Of a DNA stretch of 64,000 bases, positions 39,881 through 48,047 are shown piece by piece; position 1 is the first letter of the stretch; each line of letters starts with the position of its first letter. Origin of the DNA: Moesziomyces globuligerus (Eukaryota > Basidiomycota > Ustilaginomycetes > Ustilaginales > Ustilaginaceae). A model generated the notes under the pieces. It had not been told where the DNA came from. It searched no databases and saw only the letters and a list, made by a program, of their open reading frames with translations. The stretch spans positions 558,001 to 622,000 of the forward strand of contig JARVLF010000010.1 of NCBI GenBank assembly GCA_030849465.1, in the 5' to 3' direction. The position numbers and the translations under genes are program-made.

Positions 39881-42550
39881 ATGGCAAGCCACGACTACGG
39901 TCGTCCCTCGACCGACGATCATCCAGAGGATCGCCCCCTTTTGGCTGAGGAGCGCGATGCCGCGGATTTGCACGCAGATCAGTCGCTCTGGGCGCGCTTC
40001 CGTCGTCAGCTTTCTGCCACCTTTGCCCCACTTGCCAAGCCCGAGGAGCTTCGCCCTCTCGAGCGCTTCCTCGTCGTGGCGTCCGTAGCCCTCCTCCTTC
40101 TCGCTGCGGTCTTCATCGGCCTCTTCGCTGGCTCCCAGCACAAACTCAACCACCGTCCCGCCTCGCCCGCTCCAGCTCCCGCTCCGGGCAACCCCAATCC
40201 GAACCCGCCCGAGGGCGAGATCTGCACCTCCAAGGACTGCGTCCTCGCCGCCAGCGAGATCCTCCGCTCCATCGACGAGTCCGTCAACCCATGCGACGAT
40301 TTCTATGCCTTCTCCACCAACAACTGGCTCAAAGCTCACCCCATTCCCGGCGACGCCGGTCTCTTCGGCACCGGTCAGTACGTTCTCGCAGAAAACTCCA
40401 AGATTATCCGTCAGATCCTCGCAGACGCTCCGGCGAGCAGCGAGCTCCAGCTTCACGCCGCAAAGAACACCGAAAAGGGTCGCGACCATGAGCAAAGCGA
40501 AGCCGACAGGCAGAATCTGGCCAAGCTCAAGGACTACTACTCCGCATGCGTCAACGTCGACGCGCAGGACAAGCTCGGTCCACAGCCGCTCCTCGATGTT
40601 GCGCATCGCCTCCGCGAGCTCATCCGACAGTCTGGACACGATGATGGCCGAGATTCCGAATTGACTCGATTCCACCTGCAGGCCGATGACGAATCCGACA
40701 AGCCTGTCCCTCCTAACCAGCCACCCAGTCGATCTCCCAAGCCCCACCCCCCGCGCGAGAGCCCTCGTCCCTCTCCTCCTTCGGGCAAGAGGCAAAAGGG
40801 CCTTACCGAGGCGATCGCTTGGGCCCACAGCCGCGGACTCCCCGCATTCTTTGACATCAGTGTCGATGGCGACGCCGTCAAGGACCCCACGGCTGCTACC
40901 CCTTGGTTCTTCCCTTCTGGTCTAGGACTGCCGGACGAGTCCTATTACCAGGACAGGGACGAAATCGCCTTCTACAAGCAGGTCGTCTCCGACGGTCTCA
41001 AAGTGTACGATCGTGAGCTCAAGCACAACAAGCTGACCAGCAGCAAGAAGAAGGACAAGGACGGCAAGGGCGGCAACAAGCCGCCCGCTCCCCTTGCTCC
41101 CCTCGCAGAACACGTGGTTGAGTTCGAGCGCCTCTTGGCCGACATAACTCCGGACTCGGAAGAGATCTCCGACCCCGTCGCGTCGTACAATCCCATCAAC
41201 ACCACCGCCTTGCCTTATACTTTCGCGTCCATCAGCTGGCCCGCTTACTTCTCCGCCTTGACCGTCCGGACTCCGGAGAGGATCATCCTCAGCAGCCCCA
41301 AGTTCGTCTCCGCCCTCGATGCGCTCATCTCGCGTACCAAGACCGATGTGCTAGAGGCCTACCTCGTCTGGACCGCCATTCGCGAATTCGGTACGGCGCT
41401 CGGTCCCAACGTCAAGCTGCGCGCTCCCGCAGAACGCCTCGCCAGGTACTCCAAGGGCGTTGCCGTCGATGCCAAGGAGGATCGCGAAACCGTGTGCATG
41501 GGCGATCTCAACGCAGCGCTTGGCTTCATGGCAGGACGTTACTTTGTCCGCTCCGCATTCCAGGGCGACAGCAAGAAGAGGGTCGAGCAGATCATCTTCT
41601 CGGTCATCGATGCCTTCAAGTCGCGCCTCCCCGAGCTCGACTGGCTGGACGAAAAGACGCGCAAGAAGGCGCAGGAGAAGGCCGACGCCATTCGTGTCAT
41701 GGTCGGCTACCCCAACAGCCCCAACACCACCGACGCCGTCTCGGTGTCGGCCTTCTACCGCGACCTTCCGGTGGATGCGTCCAACTACTTTGCCAACCGT
41801 CTGGCGTCGTCGACGCGCATGGCGAGGCGCGACTGGGCGCAGGTCGGACGCAAGCTCGACCGCGAGCTGTGGGACATGTTCCCCGCCGAGGTAAATGCCG
41901 AGTACTCGCCCCAGGGCAACTACATCCTCTTCCCGGCAGGCATCATGCAGCCGCCCTACTTTCACGTCTCGTGGCCGTCGTACCTGCAGCGCGGTGCGTT
42001 TGGCGCCGTCGCCGGTCATGAGCTTTCGCACGCCTTCGATCCCGATGGACGGCTGTACGACAAGGACGGCTATCTGCGCGACTGGTGGTCCGAGGCCACC
42101 GCCATCGAGTTCCAGCAGCGACAGACGTGCCTTGCCAACCAGTACAGCTCGTACACCGTCTCGGACGGCAAGGGCCACGAGCTCCACCTCCGCCCCAACT
42201 TCACCAAGGGCGAGGACGTGGCCGATGCGGGCGGCCTCGCCCAGAGCTTCCGCGCCTGGAAGGATGAGCTGGCTAGAGGCGGCGAGGCTGTCGAGGCGGC
42301 CAACGCGCTGCTTCCTGGCCTGGGCTACACGCGGGAGCAGCTCTTCTTCATCGCCTACGGCGTCAGCTGGGCCCGCAACATCCGCGCCAGCGAGCAGGTC
42401 AAGCGCCTTCGAACGGACCCGCACAGCCCCACCAAATACCGTGTCAACGGCGTCCTCGTCAACTCGCCCGAGTTTGCAGAGGCCTTCGGATGCAAAGCCG
42501 GCCGCGACAAGATGGCCAAGGCTCCCAAGGATCGCTGCAGCATCTGGTGA
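39881..42550 (+). CDS. M13-family zinc metalloendopeptidase (neprilysin/ECE-like), 889 aa
   Basis: A type II membrane peptidase that cleaves small peptides outside the cell or in the secretory lumen. The cytosolic N-terminus (about 58 residues) is followed by one membrane span (RFLVVASVALLLLAAVFIGL, about 59-80) and a Pro-rich stalk. The M13 ectodomain contains NPCDDFYAFSTNNWL, NAEYSPQGNYILFPAGIMQ, the zinc motif HELSH at 713-717 (followed by AFD), EDVADAGG with the third ligand Glu near 778, and the C-terminal CSIW. A Pro/Ser-rich insertion of about 45 residues (near 275-310) precedes GLTEAIAWAHSRG. A Lys/Gly-rich loop is at about 386-405. The start at 39881 (MASHDYGRPS) is the first ATG. 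One exon. Confidence 0.96.
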   Translation: MASHDYGRPSTDDHPEDRPLLAEERDAADLHADQSLWARFRRQLSATFAPLAKPEELRPLERFLVVASVALLLLAAVFIGLFAGSQHKLNHRPASPAPAPAPGNPNPNPPEGEICTSKDCVLAASEILRSIDESVNPCDDFYAFSTNNWLKAHPIPGDAGLFGTGQYVLAENSKIIRQILADAPASSELQLHAAKNTEKGRDHEQSEADRQNLAKLKDYYSACVNVDAQDKLGPQPLLDVAHRLRELIRQSGHDDGRDSELTRFHLQADDESDKPVPPNQPPSRSPKPHPPRESPRPSPPSGKRQKGLTEAIAWAHSRGLPAFFDISVDGDAVKDPTAATPWFFPSGLGLPDESYYQDRDEIAFYKQVVSDGLKVYDRELKHNKLTSSKKKDKDGKGGNKPPAPLAPLAEHVVEFERLLADITPDSEEISDPVASYNPINTTALPYTFASISWPAYFSALTVRTPERIILSSPKFVSALDALISRTKTDVLEAYLVWTAIREFGTALGPNVKLRAPAERLARYSKGVAVDAKEDRETVCMGDLNAALGFMAGRYFVRSAFQGDSKKRVEQIIFSVIDAFKSRLPELDWLDEKTRKKAQEKADAIRVMVGYPNSPNTTDAVSVSAFYRDLPVDASNYFANRLASSTRMARRDWAQVGRKLDRELWDMFPAEVNAEYSPQGNYILFPAGIMQPPYFHVSWPSYLQRGAFGAVAGHELSHAFDPDGRLYDKDGYLRDWWSEATAIEFQQRQTCLANQYSSYTVSDGKGHELHLRPNFTKGEDVADAGGLAQSFRAWKDELARGGEAVEAANALLPGLGYTREQLFFIAYGVSWARNIRASEQVKRLRTDPHSPTKYRVNGVLVNSPEFAEAFGCKAGRDKMAKAPKDRCSIW

Positions 42551-43119
42551 TCCCGCGCTCATCGGCTACCGTTGATTTCTCGTAGGCAATCCATCCAACG
42601 TCGCTTGAGTCTTTGTCGTCTGTGTGAATGCGTCGCGAGTGAGGGTCAAAGTGAGTGGCCTTGCGCCCGGTTGCTAGGAAACAGTCACATTTCGGGAACG
42701 CGGTCTGCGGTGTGATTAGCTGGGTGAGACCGACCTCCCGAAGGCGTGCAGGCGTGAGTGCTCAGTCCACGTCGACTCGCTCAGTCAAGCGGCACTTCCG
42801 ACTGCGGCTGGACGTGTGCTCGTTCAAGTTCACCAGTATTCGCTCAGTGTGACGGCCCAGTTGCCAAGTTCAAGTCGTTCGGCACTTCCGACGAGGCTCT
42901 GCGCATGTAGCTCAAGTTCGGAACGATTCTGTGGCTTTGCGCGTGTGGCTAAGCAGAACGATTCTGTGGCGATGCGTGTGGCCGATCAAGTCCTCGCCGG
43001 CTCCCCAGCGAGTCTGGTCTGGGTCGAGTCCGTAGCTTGTGGCATCGTCGTCGTCGTCGTCTTCGTCGTCGTTCCTCGACGCTCACCATCCGACGACATT
43101 GCAATACGATTCTGCGACA
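42551..43119. other. Repeat-containing intergenic region upstream of the HNH/AP2 gene
   Basis: 569 bp with short direct repeats. GGCACTTCCGAC occurs at 42791 and 42881. GAACGATTCTGTGGC occurs at 42921 and 42956 (35-bp spacing, with GCGTGTGG following both times). ACGATTCTG recurs near 43107 just before the start codon, and CAAGTTC recurs several times. A run of TCG triplets lies at about 43045-43075. No promoter element stands out. Confidence 0.6.
42921..42985. repeat. Imperfect tandem direct repeat, about 35-bp period
   Basis: Two copies of GAACGATTCTGTGGC followed by a diverged TTTGCGCGTGTGGC or GATGCGTGTGGC, 35 bp apart, upstream of the HNH/AP2 gene. Confidence 0.7.
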
Positions 43120-45039
43120 ATGACCAACGCCTTTTCTCGCCCCGCAACGCCCGAGCCCTGGCCCGCCGACTTTATGCCGTCCGGTGCTCTTTACGGCGAC
43201 CTTCCTTTGACCGTTCCCCGCCCTAAAGCGAACTCTATCCGCGTCGTTATCGTCAACCGTCAAGACGGCGTCCAAGACGGCGTCACCACGTACCACGCCT
43301 ACGAGCGCAACAGCGACACTCCGGTCGAGTTCAAGATCGACACATGCAACGAACGGATCCTCTTGAGCGGTCTCGTCGTCATGCGATGCGGCGGTTCTCC
43401 TCGCATGATCGCTAACGACGTCCCTGTGGCCCGCATTGTTGCGTCGCAGAATCCGACGTCGGACCCTACGAGGACGCACGTCGACCATGCCGACCGCGAC
43501 TCAACCAACGACTGCGCTTCCAACGTGCACTTCGTCACTCCGCAATTCAATAACTTCAACCGCACTCGAAAGAAGAGTGCCTCGGGTTTCTTTGGCGTGG
43601 CTGGCGACAAAGGTTCGTTCAGGGTCACGCACTCTTCGAGGGCTCACGGAAACTATGCCCGGGCCGAGACTGCCGCACTCGTCTACAACTTCGTTTGTCG
43701 CCTTCATTACGGCGATCAGCTCGACAAGGCGTCCGATCTTCTGAACGACATCAAGGACGAGGCCAAACGCATCAACAAGCTCGAAGAGAGGGCCGACGGC
43801 GTTCAAATCTATTCGGTTGACGACGTCTTCATCGTGGTCTACAATGGACTCGTCAAATCGGTCTTCGACACCCGTCACAGCGCGGCCCAGGCCGCCGACA
43901 GCCTCCTGCGAGAGCTCGACGAGACCCGCCGACAGATCGAGGAGGCGCAGACGGAGGAGCGCCGCATGCTTCAAGTTCAACGCCGTGCTTCTGACAACGT
44001 CGCTTACTTCCGCCTCGCCACCAAAGACGGCAGGACGATGGACGTGCTCCTGGACGACGAGGACTGGAAGACCGTCAAGGTCGAGTCCAAGGGCCCGTTT
44101 TTGTCGTGGAAAGACCGCGTCTTCATTCGCCCCAAGGCCGGGTCGGCTCAAGCGCTTTCTCGCTGGCTCCTGGCGGCGGATGCGCACACTCAAGTCGTCG
44201 ACCACATCAGCGGCAACATTTACGATCATCGTCGCTCAAATCTTCGCGCCACGGACTATTCCGGCAACGGGCAAAACTGCCGTCTCGAGAGACGCAACAA
44301 AAGCGGATTCATCGGAGTCGAATTGACCGAATGGGGTCCCCGGGTTGTCTGCCGCGTCAGAGGGCAGAACCGCTTCGCAAAGAGAACGTTCAAGCATGCC
44401 GAGGTCGAAAAGGCGGCCGCTTGGTACGACATTGTCTCGATCTTTCAATACGGTCCTGGCGCGCTCATCAACATGCCGCACAATCTGGACGAGTACTTGA
44501 GCTCGCTCGAGAAGGACGAGACAAAGGCGGACATCGAGGAATTCCTCGCGCCCCCCGACGAGCAGAGTTCGCCTTTTCAAGGCGTTCACCTTCGCTGCAT
44601 GCGCGGGCAATTTCTGTACTGGGTCGCCAAGTACATCTTTGGCGGCGACCTGAAGCAGGACCATGTCTCGATTGCTAAACACGGGTTCATCGGCGCCGAA
44701 GTTCGGGCGGCGATCTTTTACGACTTGCGCCGCCTTGACACGCTCGGCCCCTACATCACGGTCAATTTCGAACGCATGCGTCCGGTGTACCAGCACCTTA
44801 CGGCAGCCGGCGCCGAGGTCGACAAGGAAATGGTCGAGAAGGCATACCGACTCATCGGTGGCGATGCCTTTGCCGATTCCGTTGAAAAAGATCGCGAAGA
44901 AACGCCCATCGCACTCGACCTTAACGCCACGGCCAGTACTTCGCTTGCCATTCCCGACTCACCCTCCCCTCCGCAGCGTCAGCCTTCGCCCGAGTTCGCC
45001 ATCAGCAAGGTCGTGCTCGGCAAACGCAAGGCTCAGTGA
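43120..45039 (+). CDS. HNH endonuclease-like protein with tandem HNH/AP2-type modules, 639 aa
   Basis: Resembles HNH homing endonucleases with AP2-like DNA-binding modules, common in phages and selfish elements. The clearest module is in the middle. LLDDEDW leads to VVDHISGNIYDHRRSNLR (His362, Asn366, Asn374), then NGQNC and KSGFIGVELTEWGPRVVCRV (AP2-like strands), then FKHAEVEKAAAWYDIVSI. A diverged copy lies earlier: VDHADRDSTNDCASNVHFVT (His123), FNNFNRTRKKSASGFFGV and RAETAALVYNF. A third AP2-like segment without HNH residues begins near 482 (SSPFQGVHLR, then AEVRAAIFYDLRRL). The last 40 residues are Pro/Ser-rich with a basic end (LGKRKAQ), a possible nuclear signal. The start at 43120 (ACA before ATG) is preferred over a GTG at 43039. 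The intronless gene is followed by an A19 run and telomere-like repeats, so it may be a mobile or retroposed insert. Confidence 0.85.
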   Translation: MTNAFSRPATPEPWPADFMPSGALYGDLPLTVPRPKANSIRVVIVNRQDGVQDGVTTYHAYERNSDTPVEFKIDTCNERILLSGLVVMRCGGSPRMIANDVPVARIVASQNPTSDPTRTHVDHADRDSTNDCASNVHFVTPQFNNFNRTRKKSASGFFGVAGDKGSFRVTHSSRAHGNYARAETAALVYNFVCRLHYGDQLDKASDLLNDIKDEAKRINKLEERADGVQIYSVDDVFIVVYNGLVKSVFDTRHSAAQAADSLLRELDETRRQIEEAQTEERRMLQVQRRASDNVAYFRLATKDGRTMDVLLDDEDWKTVKVESKGPFLSWKDRVFIRPKAGSAQALSRWLLAADAHTQVVDHISGNIYDHRRSNLRATDYSGNGQNCRLERRNKSGFIGVELTEWGPRVVCRVRGQNRFAKRTFKHAEVEKAAAWYDIVSIFQYGPGALINMPHNLDEYLSSLEKDETKADIEEFLAPPDEQSSPFQGVHLRCMRGQFLYWVAKYIFGGDLKQDHVSIAKHGFIGAEVRAAIFYDLRRLDTLGPYITVNFERMRPVYQHLTAAGAEVDKEMVEKAYRLIGGDAFADSVEKDREETPIALDLNATASTSLAIPDSPSPPQRQPSPEFAISKVVLGKRKAQ

Positions 45040-45072
45040 TTCAATGTTCGTTCTCGCACTCGATGGTCTCAC

Positions 45073-45091
45073 AAAAAAAAAAAAAAAAAAA
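45073..45091 (+). repeat. Homopolymer A19 just after the HNH/AP2 gene
   Basis: Nineteen consecutive A residues begin 33 bp after the HNH/AP2 stop codon and are followed by CCCC. The position suits a retroposed poly(A) tail, but a simple homopolymer cannot be ruled out. Confidence 0.8.
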
Positions 45092-45132
45092 CCCCGTAAT
45101 TCAATTGATTCGCACATTTAATTTCTGAGCTG

Positions 45133-45208
45133 ACCCTAACCCTAGGCTGACGCTATGCTAACGCTATGCTAGCTAAGCTAACGCTAAGATAACCCTAAGG
45201 TAACCCGA
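45133..45208. repeat. Degenerate interstitial telomere-like array (CCCTAA)n
   Basis: Begins with CCCTAACCCTAGG, continues as CTAACGC and CTATGCTAACG variants, and ends with GATAACCCTAAGGTAACCC. At least four near-perfect CCTAA/CTAAC units, with decayed copies between. CCCTAA (TTAGGG on the other strand) is the telomere unit of smut fungi, so this is an internal, decayed telomere-like tract. Confidence 0.7.
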
Positions 45209-45311
45209 AGCTTTATTTTTGAGAGGCACGACGAAAATACAATAATGATAGAAAATATCAAAGGACTTTTTCATTGAGCGGGAGTGACTAGAGGTGCAGA
45301 CGTCAACGGAG

Positions 45312-45356
45312 GACGATGGCGACAAGGACAATGGCGACGAAGACGATGGCGACGAA
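45312..45356. repeat. 15-bp minisatellite x3
   Basis: Three copies of a 15-bp unit (GACGATGGCGACGAA with one or two changes). It lies 15 bp beyond the cytochrome c stop codon, so it is in the 3' untranslated region of that gene. Confidence 0.85.
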
Positions 45357-45371
45357 AGTACGCTGTGTACA

Positions 45372-45900
45372 TTACTTCGTGGCCTCCTTCAAGTGCGTGA
45401 TGAGGTCGTTGCGGTCCTTCTCCTTCTTGAGGCCAGCGAACGCCATCTGTGAAAGGGAAGACAGAAAGGTCATGATGTCAGCACGATGATCCATCAAACG
45501 CAAAGTAGGGAAGGAGTTCGACTTTCTTTGGTACCCGGCACCATCTTCTTCGGGTTCTCGAGGTACTGGAAGAGGGTGTCTTCGCCCCACTGGATTGCAG
45601 AGTTGCGATTGGCCTCGGTGTAGGAGTAACCTTCGACGGTTCCGGACGTGCGGCCGAAGAGACCGTGGAGGTTGGGGCCGACTGTGGAGGAAAAGAGATG
45701 GAGTCAGGACGGATTGCTCTGCGAAGAGGAGGTGGTGTGCAGGGATGGACGAGAGCGTGGGATGGCGAGGTTGCGATCGCGAGAGGAGGGTGGTGGATCT
45801 TACCCTTGTTGGGCTCGCCGGCGCCGAGGGTGTGGCACTGGGCGCAGCGGGTCTTGAAGAGACCGGCGCCCTTCTTAGCGTCACCTTCCTTGTAACCCAT
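45372..45900 (-). CDS. CYC1: Cytochrome c, 108 aa, three exons
   Basis: Electron carrier between complexes III and IV in the mitochondrial intermembrane space. Exons are 45900-45804, 45681-45527 and 45446-45372. The heme attachment motif CAQCH follows LFKTR, and the axial Met is in [12 protein letters not shown]. The product matches the Ustilago-type sequence in length and in blocks such as [20 protein letters not shown] and the end [14 protein letters not shown]. Intron 1 (45682-45803) is normal (GTAAGA and CCACAG). Intron 2 (45447-45526) must join Lys to the axial Met exactly in phase 0. Its acceptor is TTCACAG but its donor reads GAAAGT, not GTAAGT, so it is a GA-AG intron or carries a base error. 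No GT nearby restores the conserved protein. Confidence 0.95.
45447..45526 (-). other. Non-canonical GA-AG intron in cytochrome c
   Basis: 80-nt intron between the Lys and Met codons of PGTKM. The donor reads ACCAAA then GAAAGTCG and the acceptor TTTCACAG then ATGGCG. The donor equals the consensus GTAAGT except for T to A at position 2. Translation through it would add [10 protein letters not shown] and stop, removing the axial Met and the C-terminal helix. Confidence 0.75.
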
Positions 45901-47398
45901 TGTGTTGTGTGTCGAGTGAGAGTTGATCGAGTGGATCTAGTGTAATGATGGTGGCGAGGGAAGAGGCGGAGGAGGGAATCAATATATCATATGGAGCGTG
46001 GGGGGAGGGGCCGACAGAATCTTCGCTCAGCAGGGGCTTGCTGGCGGGCTGTGACCCTGAATTCGCACGCGTCGGTCGGGCGGCAGCTCCCGGGCTGAGG
46101 ATGGGCTTACAAATGAGCGACCGGACTTTTGGGGGGGAGAGGGGGGGCGCTTCGATCTGAGGCTTTGCGCAGCGCATCGTGATGAGCCGGGGACGGCTGT
46201 CCGCCAATGATGCTGTGCGAATTTCGAACGCAGGCGCATCTGGCCTTCCTGCCACGCGCCTGCGTATTTTTTTTTTCCACACTTCTTCCGATCGGCGACA
46301 TGCGCCGCCAAATTCCTTCGAAGTCCAGGAGCCACAGAGGCGCATGGAAGAGGCAAGTCGCTCAATTTGGAAGAAAAAAACAGGTGTGGTTGGGGTGGCG
46401 GGACAAACAGACGCCCTCGCGCTGACTTGAAGGCGTTGTGGGCGCGGGACGTCAGCGTGGGTACTCGGACTGCCGATGATGATATGCTGGTTTACTTCCA
46501 CACTGAAGGGGAGTCCATCTTGTCAGCAGGGTGCTGCCCGCGTTAGGACCCACGAGTGTCGCCTGTGCACCCGAAGCTGTCAGGGTGGCGAGAGTTGATC
46601 CGCATTACGACACAGGCGGCAAATGCAACGGCTGAGCCGGCGTGTGGCTGCGTCGCACGAGACGGACGCATCGGGGGCTTGGCGAGCGGCTTTGTGCGAG
46701 GGTGCACAACAGAATTTGGCGAGGTGGAGCAGGAATTCAACCAGACATGCGTCATCGAGGTCGATCCGGTTTTCGAACTTTTGAGGAAGCGAAGGATGAA
46801 TTTCCGTCGCATCCCGATTCTGGCCGGTAGAGTCACGTGCAAGCATCTATCGGTCCTTCGCCTCCAGCGAGCCCGATGCCCCGATCAAGCATGCCACAAG
46901 GTGTCTCACGCCAATGGGGCAACAACGATCATGGTTGTAGCGTTGGCATGAACGGATCAAGCGCAGAAGCGCGCGTGCGATCAAGAGTAGGGCGCTCGTA
47001 GAACTCAAAGGGCAAGCAAATGGACACACAAAAAGATCAAGGACGACCTTCAGATGACCTCCAGACGGACTCCAGACGTGTTTGGTATCAAACGCCGATG
47101 CGAAAGCATCGAATAATTAGCAAAGGGCAGGAAAGAAGAGCGAAGTATACATGAGATGAGCCCGGGGGCGAGCGGCCATGAGACTAGCGAGAGATGCAGC
47201 GATGCGAAGCGCTTTGGCCTGCCCGAGTTCAGAAGTCGAAATCGCCGCGGTGGACGTCGCAAAGACTGGTGCGGATACGCGGAAGGGCGAAGGGATATCG
47301 TTGGGATGAAACGAGGCGAATGTGAGGAACGTGGTATCATCGATGGATTAGTCGTTGAAAGGACAGGTTCGTAAAAATAGAGGCTCGAGGAGTTGCGC
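45901..47398. other. 1.5 kb intergenic region upstream of cytochrome c
   Basis: No gene can be supported. It holds the cytochrome c promoter side (minus strand), with a TATATT element near 45980-45990, about 80-90 bp before the start codon. It also holds G-rich tracts near 46129-46149, a T9 run near 46266, and the 3' flank of the MARVEL-domain gene. A frame at 46556-46951 + looks a little protein-like but has no motif. Confidence 0.5.
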
Positions 47399-48047
47399 TT
47401 ATGCGAGCGACTCCTTGACGGAGCGGCCGCCGCGGAAGGCGCGGGCGCCGAAGAAGATGACGACGGCAAACATGAGGGTGAGAATGATCCAGCCGATCCA
47501 GGCGAAGGCCATGAGAGCCTTGGTGGAGTTGCAGTAAGGGAAGGGGTAGGCCTTGGCGGCGCAGTTGAAGGAGCCGCCGGTGCGGTCAGTGAGCGCAGCG
47601 GCACCCGCCAGCCAGAAGAGCCAGGTCAGGCCGAGAGCGATCGTGTGGCCGGCGATCGAAGTGATCACACCGCCGACGCTGGCGAGGAACAGACCGGTCT
47701 GATGGATGAGAGAAAAGGAGGGGAAAGTAGAGGATCGAAGTCAGTCTCGTGTGATCCATTACAAGCTCGGCAGGAGCGTTTGCAGAAGCGCCTCCACCGG
47801 CCCGGAGGGCGGCAAAGACTCTTAAAGGAGAGGAACTTACGTAGACGGCGCCGACGAGGAAGCCCCACCAGCCTGCGAAGAGGAGGAAACGAGTGGCATT
47901 CTCGATACCCTTGGTTGGCGCGTTGCCGTTCGAGTTGTAGTCAGACACGAGTGTCGAGGCGATGACGGCGACGATGAACGCGACGAAGGTGAAGAGCACG
48001 AAGCTGATGGGGTGGCCCCGGCGGATAGCGGCGGAAGTGTCGACCAT
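47399..48047 (-). CDS. MARVEL-domain (membrane-associating) four-span protein, 168 aa, two exons
   Basis: Exons are 48047-47841 and 47698-47399, joined in phase 0 (donor GTAAGT, acceptor ATCAG, intron 142 nt). The product has four hydrophobic segments: SFVLFTFVAFIVAVIASTLV (about 13-32), FLLFAGWWGFLVGAVY, then GHTIALGLTWLFWLAGAAAL, and FAWIGWIILTLMFAVVIFFG near the end. Between spans 3 and 4 is a short outer loop with two Cys (SFNCAAKAYPFPYC). A basic tail (RAFRGGRSVKESLA) follows. This is the layout of fungal MARVEL proteins of the plasma membrane or secretory vesicles. The start at 48047 has ACACA before ATG; another ATG four codons upstream is possible. A TATATA box lies near 48176-48183, about 130 bp upstream. 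Confidence 0.85.

Larger units (their letters stand above)
45040..45371. other. AT-richer junction region with A-run and telomere-like repeats
   Basis: 332 bp between the HNH/AP2 gene stop and the cytochrome c stop (convergent). It contains the A19 run, the degenerate CCCTAA array and a 15-bp minisatellite (separate entries). The part between 45205 and 45290 is unusually AT-rich for this window. Confidence 0.7.

Noticed and set aside
43039..43119. Ser-rich N-terminal extension of the HNH/AP2 protein from a GTG codon
   Set aside because: It is encoded by a TCG triplet run and begins with GTG; the ATG at 43120 has a good context and is preferred.
46556..46951. 131-codon frame between cytochrome c and the MARVEL gene
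   Set aside because: Slightly protein-like but no motif or support; could be a decayed fragment but not claimed.
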